A stretch of DNA of 64,000 nt, taken from assembly GCA_020086605.1 (NCBI GenBank), contig JACBWW010000008.1:22965959-23029958 (forward strand), read 5' to 3'. A program made the translations under genes and the position numbers. Positions 9,201-62,180 of this stretch are shown in pieces. Under the pieces are notes generated by a model. That model saw only the letters and a list, made by a program, of their open reading frames with translations. It ran no database searches and had not been told where the DNA came from. Numbering within the stretch: position 1 is the stretch's first letter; each line of letters begins with the position of its first letter. The DNA comes from Lanius collurio (Eukaryota > Chordata > Aves > Passeriformes > Laniidae).

Positions 9201-12200
9201 CTCATCCCCTCTTGAAAATTTTCTCATTTCTCATGTCATCAACAAAAGACATAAAATTTCAGATGTTTCCTGCTTATTCAGAGGGGTACACTGCAATTCA
9301 TTAGGGAGATCAATCCAGCACATCTGCAGGATAACCAAAGCAAGGCTTTTTATGTGCAGTGTTACAGCATTCATTACACTAAGGTTTTCAAACTGTATTT
9401 TGCTCTTTAGTCACCTCAACTTCATCCCAACATTGTTTTACTTCATCTTTTAATAAAATTTTTAAAAATCTGAAGAATTGCAACATATGTCTGACATGAA
9501 GACTATGTAATCCCAAGGTAACACAATACACTAGGGCAAGTTTCCACATCAAAACTGAATCTTCTCACTCACATCATCTCCCTTTCAGGCCATATTTATT
9601 CTATTCAGATCTGTACTGAACATAAGGGGCTTACCTGTGCCAGCACCTCACTACCATCACTGTAAAGACAAGTGAGCAGCAGCCAAGTAACATTTTAGGA
9701 ACAGCCACAACAACTAGTCCAGCAGAAACGGGAAGCTCCCTCTCTTTTCTAAACATGGCAGCAGAGTTAGAGATGCAGGGCAGTAAGGTGAGGCCACTGT
9801 AGGGTTTCCTGTAAGATTAACTCCATAAAAAACATGCAGAGATGACTAGTTTCCAAGGTGGACAACAGAAATTAAATCCCTCAGAAAGAGTTAGCATTTA
9901 AGTACCAAATGTCATGATAATTTCACACAAAACACAAAATGGAGTGAGTAGGTAAAAAGGCAACACATGCTACTTGCTACAAGAAAAAAAAAAAAAAAAA
10001 GTGGTTCTGAGGTCTACAACCAAAGTTCAGCAGCTCCATGGATAAGCTTAACACTTTTCCAGATCAAATTGACCAGGTGTAAAGTGTGGCTTATGATATC
10101 TCAGAAAATTTAAAAAATAAGTCAGTGTTACATCAGCAATATGACATGAAAATTACAGCAATACATAGCACATTGCATTTGTTGGCATATTTTGCACTTT
10201 TTTCAGCTTTCAAAACTCAGATGTAATTCAATCACACCAAATTCTATGGTTCACTAAACTAACATTAAATGGGTATTTGGGGGGACAAAATGCTAATGAA
10301 AAATAAGGATTGTTGATGTGTATATAAATTAGAGACTTCCTGTGTTGTCTTCCTACATCAACAAATTCACCATAAAACTTGTGAAAACTGAAGTTCAGTG
10401 TACCATGGCCCATAACAACAATGAGCTTCTGAGAATGTAAAATGAGAAAATAAAATGGCTTTTTTTTACCCACATCTGTAATATTTTAATAGGGGTAATA
10501 CACAACTGCAAGTTATTACTGCATAAGACAGCTTTAACATCTGCTTGAGCTTTTCATGTTCATTAGCTGTTAGTTTCCATTCTGTTAAGGATTTTTTTAA
10601 ATTATGGGTTAGACTGACCATGTAATAGAATAACTTAATTTCATGCTGTGGTAGAGTTCAACTTCGATCTTCTTTCAGAAGACATTTCTTACTGAGTGTG
10701 AAACCCTTTCAGTTCTTCTGTCCTCCTTTGTTGCTTCCTTGAATAGGGGTTTTATGGGGTTTTGTCAACAAGGGACAGGAAATAAAGGTCAGGAGACACA
10801 CATGGCCTTTTCACAGTATCATGTCTAATCACACTTAGTAAATGTCATACTCAGCACATCTAAGAGAACCGCATCGTGTATAACCTTATTTTCAAAGCTA
10901 TGCTTACCTGCAAGGTAAAGATCTGATCTTTATAGCATGAGTCCAATTCCTTTCTCCCCCATGTCTGGCCCATTTTAACCCTATTATCAAAACAAGTAAC
11001 AGACATATTTTGTACCTTGTTCACATAACATTCTAAAACCAGTTGTAGTTGGTAAATAAAGTTTAATAACTATTTCCCATATCCTTTTCCAGTTAAAACT
11101 GCTTTGCAGAAGTATAGTGTGCAGAGTTCAAAAAAGTATCAAGAGGTGTGAATCTAAAAATTAGTAATGTAGTATTCACACAGCCATTTCTCTAACTAGT
11201 GAGTAAAAATGGGTATTAGCATGTGATTTATATATGGTGAGCAGAAAATTAGATTCTGAAGGGCCAGATTTCGGAGTGGTGTAGAGGTCTACATCCAGTC
11301 CTGAAGTGTATGAGGAAAAACAAAACCAATGAACTGTCATTAAAGGAAGAACAAAAAACTCCCTCTGCATATGTTCATTTGAAGAATATGATCCCACTCA
11401 TCCTCAGGGAAAAATCTATCTCCAGGCAAAAGTGAAATTAGAAGAAGCAGAATAGTTGTTTCCTCCAACGGTTTTTCCTGGTCGCTGTCTTCTCATTAAC
11501 CAACATTCCTTGTTATCTTTGCAACTGGAGAAAATGCTCTTTCCTTAGAAATCCTTAGGATGACCACCTTGGAATAAGGGCTATAAATTAGTCCCCAAAT
11601 TTCTCAAGTAACACCATAATTTAGTATTTTAGGATTGTTTCTGCTGCTCCAAAACACCACCTTTTAAGAACTTGGAGCCTCAAATATTACTAAGTCCATT
11701 TATGAAAATATCTAAGTACATATCTTCCTCTCAGGAAGAACCAATAGCCTAAAACAATTCAGTATATCCTCTGGGCAGCTGCAGAGCAGTTGCATTATGC
11801 AAGCTATTATAGTTTGTGATTTACTTATTTGTAAACCACCCCACACTAATCATATTGATGGAACAATACTCATTGCAAGTCTTATGAAATGAGTATTTGA
11901 ACTGCACTGCTTAGGTACATTACAGAGGGCACAGATCACCCAGTATTTAAATTCCCTCCTGAAAAGTTTTCCTGCAGAATCTGAAAGCTTACACAAAAGC
12001 TCACATGTACTGGTGGTGCAAATCATTCTTGATTTGGTGCGTTTCTTTGAATTTAAATGTTATGTTTACTTACTACAAATAACTGAGCCTTAGAATGGAA
12101 GACACTGAAATATATCCCCTCATTCTCTCTCATGCACTGTACATCTGGGAGATTACCTCAGCAGCTATTTTGGCACTCTAGAAACAAACCTAGCAAACAA

Positions 12201-13906
12201 GGTCATCTGTGCTGAGGGTATGAAATCCATTCCTATTTGTTTAGGGGTGTTTACTGTGGATGACCTTTAATCTGGTCCTACAGACTGATATTCCTTCACA
12301 GTGGCAAAATATCTTCTATCCTCATTTCAGAAACATCCAATTTGTGTTCTCCAAGAGTGCTCTGCAACAGAACCCAAAACCTAGCAATTGGATAAAACTC
12401 CAAATGCCATTTTTTAAATTCAAACTAAAATACAGAAGCATGTTCAGCCCCCAATTTCTCTACTTGAATGGACCAGAATTACATGCTTGCTACATGAAAC
12501 CAATATAGTGGGATACATATGACTAATTAGACTGGAATTTTAGAAACTACATCATAGACTAAAGAAAATCTTAGAGGCAGATTGATATATCACACAATAG
12601 AAACCTTGTCATTTTGTAAACAGTAAAATTCCCCTACTTAAAAAAGACTTCAAAGCCATTTTAATAGCACAAAAAAAATTTTACTTCTCAGTGTAGTAAG
12701 TAAGAAATTTGTTTCTTAGAAATAACATTTTTATAAAGTTACATTTAATTTCTGATCTAAGTAAGTTGTTGGCTCAAGAAGAGTGGAACAATGATGAAAG
12801 ATAGTTGAGCTTTAGTTCTCAGTCCATCCACCCCCTATGCATACCCTCAATCCCCTTCCTTTCAGCCAGCTCTGATGTTCAGTGTGGTTTGTCCAAGATA
12901 AGAACAGCAGGTGGGTATTGCAGAATAAACTGGACACTTGCACAATTAATGCATTCCAGAGATGGGGGAGCACATCAGCCTGCAAAAGGGTATGAAATAC
13001 TGCTGGAGACTGCCACAACTGGGCAAACTGGTCTCCCAACGTTGCAGGCAGTTCCAGTAAAGGAAATTCTAATTATAGTCAAAAAGGAAATTATAATTAG
13101 GATTTTTAAAAAATCATTTATTCCCACTAGAAGAATCAAACACTCTAATGACAGTGAGGCTGACATCTCCACCAAGATGTTCAAATGGAAGTCTGTACCA
13201 ATCTAATGAAATTAGACCTTTTTTCAGTAGGGAACTGAGACAAATTATGTCTCATGCATCTTTCCAAACTAAATTTCGCTGTAACTTTAGTAATGCAACA
13301 ATTTGTATAAAAAAGAAAAAAAAAAAAAGAAGAAAGAAGAAACCCCACAGCAAAGATTAAAGTTGTCTGAGCAAGTCATGTACACAAACTGCACACACTG
13401 CAAGCCACGAAAATTCCACAGCTGAGTAGAGACCAGTGTCCTCTGTACACATATTCTTGCTGCACTGCTTTGCCATGATCTGATCAGATCGTCACAGCCT
13501 GCTTGAGGCAGACTGGAGCAAATACCTCTTGGGTGATAATAAGCTGGAAATAGGGAAGAGAGAGGAAAATCTTCAAAGTAGCATGCAGATCCACAGGATA
13601 TAGACTAGATCTTTACCCCCTGTCATGCTACAAACCCATAGGCTCTGTGTATTTGATCCCCAGGTGGGATACTCCAAGAGGGAGGACAGGTTACTCCACA
13701 AGGCAACGCCAGGCTGCAGCCTCTGGAAGTGACCTCCAGTCTGGGCTTCACTGAAGCTTGACGGAAAACATGAAAGCTGCATGTCAGACTTGTGATGTAA
13801 CTGAACAGACTGTCAGATGGCTAAAATCACTCACTTTGAAGGTAGAAACTGAAATCATCACAGCAACCAACAGTCTTGTAGAACCAAATAACAACTGAAG
13901 CAAACT
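6261..13906. other. Gene-less AT-rich flank downstream of NNT
   Basis: About 7.6 kb of AT-rich sequence with only short chance ORFs, short A- or T-runs and a purine-rich run at about 13310-13345. I recognise no gene, RNA or repeat family in it. Confidence 0.6.
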
Positions 13907-13912
13907 TTTATT
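13907..13912 (-). terminator. One candidate NNT polyadenylation signal
   Basis: AATAAA on the minus strand about 3.1 kb beyond the NNT stop codon, a plausible 3' UTR length for this gene. Other AATAAA copies lie nearby, so the choice is a guess. Confidence 0.15.
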
Positions 13913-14093
13913 GCACCTGGCTCAAAGGGATAGGATTCATCTCAAACGTCAGCCACTGGAAAATAAACTACTCAAGCCAGTCAGTTATTACAGCTTTCTT
14001 TTCTCTTTAATCTCAAAAAAAAGCAACACATATCTTGTTCAAACACTCTCAGTTGTCTAATCCTCTTCATTTACTAGAAAAACTGAGTGAAGT

Positions 14094-14172
14094 TCCTACC
14101 TAAAAGGAAAGTCATACTTAAAAGGAAAAAAAGGTGACAGTCATACCTAAAAGGAAAAAATGTAAAGAACCA

Positions 14173-14203
<31 letters not shown>

Positions 14204-14205
14204 GA
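14094..14205. repeat. Short direct repeats and poly-A tract
   Basis: Three copies of a motif around CCTAAAAGGAAA, spaced about 20-40 bases apart, are followed by a long A-run with interspersed G. Low complexity. Confidence 0.6.
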
Positions 14206-14467
14206 AAAAAGAAAAGAAAAATAATATTTTACTATGATTTCCATTCACTATAGCCTTCAATCTCAACATCCTTTGGTGTCACTTTGAGACTCTTAACTTT
14301 CAAAAGTAATTTTGGACTAGTTAACTACTCAGGAAACAAAACAGGAGAGAACAAAGACAGTGATCAACAGAGAAGAATAACTGACTTTTTATTAGCACTT
14401 CAACAATTATCTAGTGTTCCATGGTAAAGCACATGTTAAAGAAAACCCTGGTACTATTGATCCAAAA

Positions 14468-14617
14468 TAACAGTATGGGGTATTTTCCGACTACAAATGA
14501 AAAAATGTTCTGCCTCCCTTGTTTGCTATTTTTTTAAAAAAAGTAACAGTATGGGGTTTGTTCCAAGTACAAATGAAAAAGTGTTCCCCCTCCTTGTTTG
14601 CTATTTTTTAAAGAAAA
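14468..14617. repeat. 76-bp tandem duplication
   Basis: Copy 1 begins TAACAGTATGGGG at 14468 and copy 2 begins with the same word at 14544. Both run to CTTGTTTGCTATTTTTT. They differ at several positions, so the duplication is not recent. It probably lies in the NNT 3' UTR or just beyond it. Confidence 0.85.
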
Positions 14618-15524
14618 GCTAGATTTTTATTAGCTACCTATTAGCAGACATGATGCATACTGCAGCCAGTTTGACAAGACAAAAATTAATGCTATAGGAT
14701 GTTAGATGCCTTCAAATCCCACCCACCGCCCTTTTCTTTTTTTTCTGAGATGGGAGGGAGAGAGATGGAGAATTATTTCTTTGTCTTCTCTCTTTTCCCA
14801 TTTCCCTACTTTTTGCAGACCTGAAGGAAAAGTTGAACACCATTAAATCAAGAGGCCATACATGCTACATTCAAATACAGTTGTCACAATGTTCTAAATT
14901 AAAATTCAGTTACAAGCCTTTTCCTGCAGTATACAACATATTAATGCTTACATGATAATATTTTTGTCAAATCATAGAAAAGAGATCTGCAAAAATGACA
15001 GATCTGCTGTATATCGTTACATTTTTTAATGCATTACCTATTCAAAATCTGTGTTTTAAGTGATCTTCACATAAAAACAGAGGTAGCCAAGAAGTACTGT
15101 ATTTTATATGAGGTCTCTATGCATGGTGTAATAAAATAGTTTGTTCTATCAACCAAGATGGATTAATTTCAAGACTTACTTCATAATAGTTTGTCTTCTC
15201 TAAATATGAATGCTTTCTAACACAAGGTTTAGCCTTTGTCACCATGGACAGTTGCTACATCATTATGGAAATATGACAAATTCATGTTATTAGGCAAATA
15301 TTTGAATTCCACTCAGGTATACTTAATATAATAAAAACAAAACAGCAATCTATGTCATAATTTAACTTTGCTGGACTTACGGAAATTAAACAGTGCTCTT
15401 AATTAAATTAGTAAGAAGTCAAATAATCAAAACACTGGATTTTATGTTTAGCATGTTTCTGTGCTGTCCAAACAATAGCTTATTTATTTAGAAAAATTCT
15501 AATAAACTCCAGCATCTTAAACAT

Positions 15525-16065
15525 AGAAGCATAGAATAGATTGGGTTTTAAGGGACCTTAAAGATCATCCAGTTCCATTTGGAACCACATGGGCAGAATC
15601 TTCCACTAGACAAGGTTACTCAGAGCCCCATACAGTCTCATCATGAGAATTTCCAGGGGTGGAGCATCCACAGTTTCTCTGGGCAATCCGTCCCAGTGCC
15701 TCATCACCCTCACAGTAAAGAATTTCTTCCTAATATCTAGTTTAAACCTGTCCTCTGTTAGTTTGAAGTCATTTTCCCTTGTCCCATCACTACATGTCCA
15801 TGTGAAAAGTCCCTCTCCAGCCCTCTTTTGGGCCCCTTTTAGGTACTGGAAGGTGCTATGAGGTGTCAGCGATGCCTTCTCCCGCTGAGCAATCCCAGCT
15901 CTCTCAGCCTGTGCCCACAGGAGAGACACTCAGGCCCTGCGGTCAGCTTAGCAGCCTCCTCTGGACTTGTTCTGACAGGTCAACATCTTTTTTGTGTTGG
16001 GGGCCCCAGAGCTGAAGACAGTAATCCAGGTGGGATCTCACAAGAGCAGAATAGAGAAGAAGTTC
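15525..16065 (-). mobile_element. CR1 LINE fragment
   Basis: On the minus strand it reads as the end of CR1 ORF2 followed by the short 3' UTR. The conserved protein block includes RFKLDIRKKFFTVRV (15606-15929 frame) and the end includes the CR1-type TCTATGCTTCTATG. It lies in the NNT 3' flank or 3' UTR, in the same orientation as NNT. The 5' end is truncated, as is usual for CR1. Confidence 0.9.
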
Positions 16066-17021
16066 AAAAGTACTTTCTTCAGCATCACAAGAATATTAGT
16101 TAAGAAAGCATCACTAAGTAGTAAGTACAATTAAAAGTCTAATTGAACAAACTTAAACACTGTGGTCCAAATTCTGTGAACAGATCAAGTTTCTGCCTAT
16201 GCAGAACTGGACCATATTTTTTTCTCAGACACTTAAAAAGGTAGAGATTGAAAAAGATAGAGAATTTAGCAGCTGCTTAAAATAGTTAAGCAGTGCAAAT
16301 AAACATACATTTCCTTGTCAGACTTGAAGATTACTTGGCAAGTGTCTGATATCCTGTGTTTCATTTAACATAAGTGTGCACCATAAAAAAGTGGAACCGT
16401 ATTTTAAAGAAAAGTATCTTTCCTAAAATGTTCCTGATTCACAGCATCCATACAATCCCCAAAAGAAAAAGAACATTATGCTTAGATCTCAAATCATGTA
16501 AGCATGTATTTTAGAGAATGTCCTGAGTTTGCAGGGACATGCAAGGATTTGCTTCTGCTTGCATCTGTTTGAAATTTAAGTTTTGATGAAATAAACAGTT
16601 GCATTGTCCATACCAGCCAAAAAATAGCTTTGATGATAAGACTGAATACAGTTTTGGCACAGTATATTTTAGTGAATTTCCATAACAGAAGTACAGACAG
16701 TAAGGAGGAGGAAGTCAGTAACTACTTAAAGATGGCTATGAGTTATTAATTTCCTCTTGTAACAGTACAATGTTAGTCTTATAAAGAATATTTTCATTCT
16801 TTTATGCATTGTCTCATTGGAGATTTAGTTTGAAGGGCTAATCTGCCCATCTTTTTATAAAAGTCTATATCCCCTGACTGAACTACATCTCCTAGGAGTC
16901 AATGCAGTCTTCTCCAAAAGCCAGCTGCCATATGACAGTGAGAGATCCTTCCACCTCTCATTTTCTGTGACCTCTGTGACAAAACCGTAGTCAGAAATAT
17001 GAGAAGAATATAAATCAATAT

Positions 17022-57499
<40,478 letters not shown>

Positions 57500-57543
57500 T
57501 GCACGCAGACCTCACAACAAATTCCTTGCCACGTATGGAATCC

Positions 57544-57819
57544 CTGGGGCAAATGTAAAAACAAATCAAGAGTTATTAATGACACTAGGCAGAAGGCATG
57601 TAAACGCAGCAGGTTTAGGGGCCAGTCGACTGCCAGTAGCCGAGAGACAACCATTCCTCACCACCTTTATCTTCCTGGCTAGAAAACACAATCAATTTCT
57701 TTCCAAATTAAGTAAGACAGCTCTTAACCAAAGCAGCTGGCGTGACGAGCCGACCTGGAGAAGGCATTTCTGCGACCCAAGGCCATTTTCTCTTTACACC
57801 GTTGCTCTGAAACAGGAAC
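57544..57819 (-). other. NNT intron 1 (part)
   Basis: Between the exon 2 acceptor and the CpG-rich promoter region. Nothing else recognised. Confidence 0.6.
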
Positions 57820-58660
57820 TGTGGCACGGGAAAACCGCGGCGCCCCAAGGCTCCAATCCCTGCCAGAGCTCCCGCAGGACGGGACACAGCCTGCAGGCGC
57901 CCGGGAGGCTCAGCAGAGCACGCACTCGGGGCGGCACAGCCGGGCAGCGGAGCCGGGAATGTGCTCTTCGCCCGGAATCCCGCCGGGACCCCGCAACAGC
58001 GGCCCCTTCTCTCTCCGGGCGCTATTTATAGCCCGCGGCCACCAAATGACCTTGGGCAGGCGGCTTGTCCCCGCCACGCACTGTCCCCACTCGCGGGACA
58101 GCCCGCAGCCGCCACCTCCCGCTTCCTGCTCCCGGAGGCCGCTTCCCGGGCCACCTGCCTCCTCCCGCGCGCTCGTCCCGCCACACTCCCTCCCTCCCTT
58201 TTCCCCGAGAGCGGGACACCGCTGCCTTCTCCCCACCAGCGGCTGGCCCTCGCACGCACAGGCAGAACGCGGCGGTGCCGGCACAGCCCCACAGGACGCC
58301 CCGCCCGCAGCCCCGCCCGCAGCCCGCACAGGCCCACACGGAGCTCCACACGCACCGCCACAGCCCCGCACGACACCTCGCTCTCGCCCGCGGGGCCGCC
58401 GCCGCGGCTCCGACCGACCTTGGGGCGGGGCGGGGGCGGGTCCGCGCCCGCCAACCCGGAAGGACTGAGGGGCGCGCGGGGGTCGGGCGGCCGCGTCACG
58501 CGGCGTCTGAGGGGCGGCGGCGTGGGGCTGTGGCGGTCCCGGCCGAGCCCGCGGCGCCGGCAGCGCCAGAGCGGGGTAACCGCGCCGAGCCGCCCGGGGC
58601 TGGCTGCTGCGGGGCGGCGAAGGTCGGGGCTGGCGAGCAGACGTGCCGAAACGCGCGTGT
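57820..58660. promoter_or_regulatory. CpG island / NNT promoter region
   Basis: GC-rich, CpG-dense block just upstream of the first NNT coding exon on the minus strand. It contains GC boxes (GGGGCGGGGCGGGGGCGGG at about 58422-58440) and an ETS/GABP-type site ACCCGGAAGG (about 58456-58465), both common at housekeeping mitochondrial gene promoters. Long ORFs here in several frames are a by-product of high GC. Confidence 0.75.
58420..58480 (-). other. NNT: Candidate non-coding exon 1 of NNT
   Basis: On the minus strand, sequence starting near the ETS-type site reaches CCCCAAG/gtcggt, a possible though weak donor (exon end about 58420). Human NNT also has a non-coding first exon. Borders are inferred from motifs only. 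Confidence 0.3.
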
Positions 58661-58761
58661 TGGACGTGGGACAAAAGCCATAGCACGTAGGTGGTGTCCT
58701 CTTCATTATTGTTACTTCTTAAAATGCGTGATAAAGCAGCGAAGTGTCGGAATGGTAGATG

Positions 58762-59018
58762 CAGTACGGGGACAGAAAATGGGGAGTTGTGTCAACTTTG
58801 GACGTTAGGAGGAATTTCTTCACAGAAGGGGTGATTAGATGTTGGAAGGGGCTGCCCGGGGAGGTGGTGGAGTCACCGTCCCTGGAGGTGTTTAAGGGAA
58901 AGGCTGGACGTGGCACTCTGTGCCATGGTCTGGATGTGGTGGTGATGTTCGGTCGTACGCTGGACTCGATGATCTCAGCGGTCTTTTCCAACATTATCGA
59001 TTCTGTGCTTCTGTAATT
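58762..59018 (+). mobile_element. CR1 LINE 3' copy upstream of NNT
   Basis: Plus-strand CR1 beginning abruptly after the CpG island. ACGTTAGGAGGAATTTCTTC, GGAAGGGGCTGCCCGGGGAGG, CACCGTCCCTGGAGGTGTT and the terminal CGATTCTGTGCTTCTGT are evident. It looks younger than the intronic copies because it matches the family pattern closely. Confidence 0.95.
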
Positions 59019-61499
59019 ATATGGCTGTTAAAATAATGGCTGGATGAAGAGCACATGAGGTTGGAGAGGCAGTTCCAGAGGACAACCAGCCAGGTCGCTC
59101 ATTGCCTCCATATGCTGTCTCCACACGATCTATGGGTTCCATATATAAATTAGGTGTATTTTGTTTTGTTTTTTTTTAAATTTTCCTAAGTCTGTGTAGC
59201 TGCTCATGTAAACTACATGTTGCTGGAGGTGCCACAGAGCTTCCAAACTTGTAAATGAAGACTAAGCAAGTGAAGTTAAACACTGAAAACATGAGAGTTA
59301 CTCTGGAAGTAATTAATAGGATACTCCACTACTAAATGTTCATTACTGTGCTTTTAAATAAGTCTGTGTGAAATCTGTAGAGCTTTAGAGCTACAGATTA
59401 TACCTATGCTTTATGTTTTGGGCTCAGTAACCATTGACTCCTCTAACAATTTATCAATATGGTAGCCATCAGAATAATTGCAGCTATTAACCATCAATTA
59501 CTCTTTGAAAGCTAGAACCAGCCCTCTCATTTTTTCTTATTAGAGATAGCTTATCAGCATTAAAAAATAAGGCACATAAACATGCCTGTGTTCTGAATTG
59601 CGACAAGGCTACAGTGTGTGATTTCTCAGCACCAGGCACTGAAGGCATGTGTGTATTTGGTTCTGAACTAAGTTTTAGACAATCGGGTAAGACACTTGGG
59701 ACAAAGCAGGTATCTCATAGTGGCTGCCTAGAAGTGTTCATAATTGTATTTGGTGAAAGTCTTAATCCAATCATTGGGTGCTTAGGATAGGTCTATCTAG
59801 TTTAGAGTTCTCAGGGGTTCTTCTGTTTGGTCTCAGAGGCTTGAAGTAATTCACAGGACCTCAGCTATTCAGGCCAAAACATTCTAAACATAATGTGAAA
59901 CAGTCTAAAGGAGTGTACTGTTGTAAGGAGTATTCAGGGATTGTCATTTTGGAATTAACTACCTGATTATTTTTCTTAATTTTGTTTTGTCTACACTAGG
60001 GAGGAAAAATTGGGTTCCCATCCAAACATAACTGCGTTCATGCAAACTTAAGTGGTGCATCTGAAAGACAAATATGGATTTGGGATCACATTCCACTCTA
60101 AATGGTAAGTAGTTGCCAAACAGTCATTTAATTAAGATAATATAGAATGTTTGCTTAGTGAAAAGAATTCACATTTATGTCCAAAGGTGAAAACTTGTTC
60201 AATAACTTGAGGCATTCAGTTCCCCTTAGGTGTATACCTTAAAGAATGAGATTTGGTAACTTGAAAGATTGGCATATTCAAAAGTGATCCCAGTATATAA
60301 TGATGGAGAATTTCAGCTTTCATCTTCACATTAATGTAAACTTTTCATTCTCCTCATGGTAAGGCAAAGTCTACAGATGTGGACAGAGGTCACAATATCA
60401 GCATTAAAACTGGAGCTGAAATAACACAAGAACACTGAATATTTTTAATGTAGAAATTTAGTAGCTAATTTGTGATCTTTAAAGAATTGGCAATACTGCT
60501 TAAATTAGTTTCAACACTGGTTTACACAAGTGAAGTATTACAATTTTTTTTAATGCTCATTCAAAACATCCTGCATTGGCTCTCATTCCAGTTGGAGAGT
60601 ATAGATTTATTAGTTTATCATTCTATATTTGCAGAATGGGTTGCCTAGGAACAGTTTTCCCATGAGCCTCATTAATTTTAACTTGTGACACCTCTAATGT
60701 CTGGCCACCTTTTTATCTCACCAAATATCAGTCCAATTCATGCCTTGGGGAAGTAACAAATATTTTATACCCTGCCCCTCCCCTGTTGATAACTGAAAAT
60801 GGTAACATGAAATAGAAACATGACTTCTAAAGGCACCATTTTACAATCCAATTGGATTGCTTTTAAAATACAGGACCGCGCTATTCTGATTTATTTTTAA
60901 TATATTTTATACACACTTGCCTATTTTTTTCACCCCTTCATGAGTGGTGAACAGAATCTGACCCAATGCCACTCAATCGTTTGATTTTGTCTGTGGCAGG
61001 AACAAGTGGCAATGTCAGCACAGACCAGACTGTTAAGGGAGACAAAATATAAACTCCCTCAGCAGGACAGGCTGAAGTGTATTTGGGGTACACCAGATCA
61101 CACTTGCCCTCCTCATCTTGAAAGCTGGTTATGATACAGAGTTGGCAAAACAAGTAGAGCAAGACTTAGGACTGAAATTGAAGAGCAGACCACTTAAATT
61201 GTAAATGTACATGTGAGTTGAACCATTTACAGTTAATGTGATAATATTAGGAAAGATATATTACATGGACCATGTTCATCAAGGGTTCCTATTGGCATGG
61301 AAGGTAGTTGTTAAACATTAAATCAGAAGAGTATTTGTTATCACATCATGTGTAAATTATACATGCAAATATATTGTTCTGAACAAACATATTTATATTA
61401 AATAGCCCTAGACGTACAATAATATGGTCACTTTGGAGACCTAACTTTATTGGGTTAAATACAGAATTTCGCCTGCTGCTTTTCTATCCCTTTCTGGCG
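59019..61499. other. Intergenic stretch between NNT and PAIP1
   Basis: AT-rich sequence of 2.5 kb with no convincing exon. One minus-strand frame at 60938-61162 is open for 74 codons but has no recognisable domain. Confidence 0.6.
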
Positions 61500-62180
61500 G
61501 AAACAGCTGTGTACGCACAGCGTGGCGTGATGCACCTGTGGCTGCAGGTCTCTCATTGTAGCCGAAGCCTCGGCCCTGCCACGGTCACCTCGCCCCGCTC
61601 GTTACCGTGGAGATGCATTCGCAGGGAATGCGGTGCCCCTGGGATCACCGTTTCCAGGCTGCCGCGGGCTCGGGGCGGGCGCGGCCATCGCGGCTCCGCG
61701 CGGGGGTGAAACCGAAAGTGCGGGGCCGGGGCGGGCCCCTGCTCCGCCCGCCCCCCGCGGGCTGCCCGCCCCGCTCCGCTCCGCTCCTCCCTCCCATGAG
61801 CGCCCGAGCTGCCCGGCCTCAGCATGTCGGAGAGTTTCGACCGAGCGCCGGGTGCCGGCCGGGGCCTCGGGTGCGGTGCGCTGGAAAGCGGCGGCGGGAC
61901 CTGCCCCGGGGGGAGCGCATCCCGCAGCTCGGGCTCGGAGCAGCAGCACCAGCCGGGCGGCCTCTTCCCGCAGCAGGAGCCATTGCGGCCTCCGAAGACG
62001 GCGCCGCTTGGCACTGGGATGGCAGGTACGGGCTGCTCTCCCCGTTCTTTCTTTTCCCGGAGCACCTGCGCCGTTCCCCGCGGCGCCGCGGGGGCACCGG
62101 CACCCGCCCTCGGGAGCGCGGTCCTGTTCCCGGGGGTGCGGTGTGGGCACCGCGCTGAGGCCGAGTCAGCGTGGTGAGCC
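61500..62180. promoter_or_regulatory. CpG island / PAIP1 promoter and first exon
   Basis: CpG-dense block starting about 320 bases upstream of the PAIP1 start codon and covering exon 1 and the start of intron 1. No TATA box is seen, consistent with a housekeeping promoter. Confidence 0.75.
61824..62025 (+). CDS. PAIP1: PAIP1 exon 1 (poly(A)-binding protein-interacting protein 1, start)
   Basis: PAIP1 binds PABPC1, eIF4A and eIF3 in the cytoplasm and stimulates translation of polyadenylated mRNA. This exon starts at ATG 61824. The N-terminus MSESFDRAPGAGRG is close to the mammalian one, followed by a low-complexity Gly/Ser/Gln/Pro-rich region. It gives 67 codons plus one base and ends GGCAG/gtacgg. 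The region is shorter than I recall for human PAIP1. The gene is divergent from NNT, as in mammals. Only the first two coding exons lie in the window. Confidence 0.92.

Noticed and set aside
12805..13206. 133-codon plus-strand ORF in the NNT 3' flank
   Set aside because: Composition and sequence show no domain or family resemblance and no neighbouring exon-like signals.
6261..13900. Search for tRNA, snoRNA or miRNA-like genes in the long flank
   Set aside because: By eye I found no convincing box motifs or stable hairpins. A structure-based scan would be needed to exclude them.
60938..61162. 74-codon minus-strand ORF in the intergenic region
   Set aside because: No recognised domain, no splice support and ordinary length by chance. 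A weak resemblance to repeat-derived sequence could not be substantiated.
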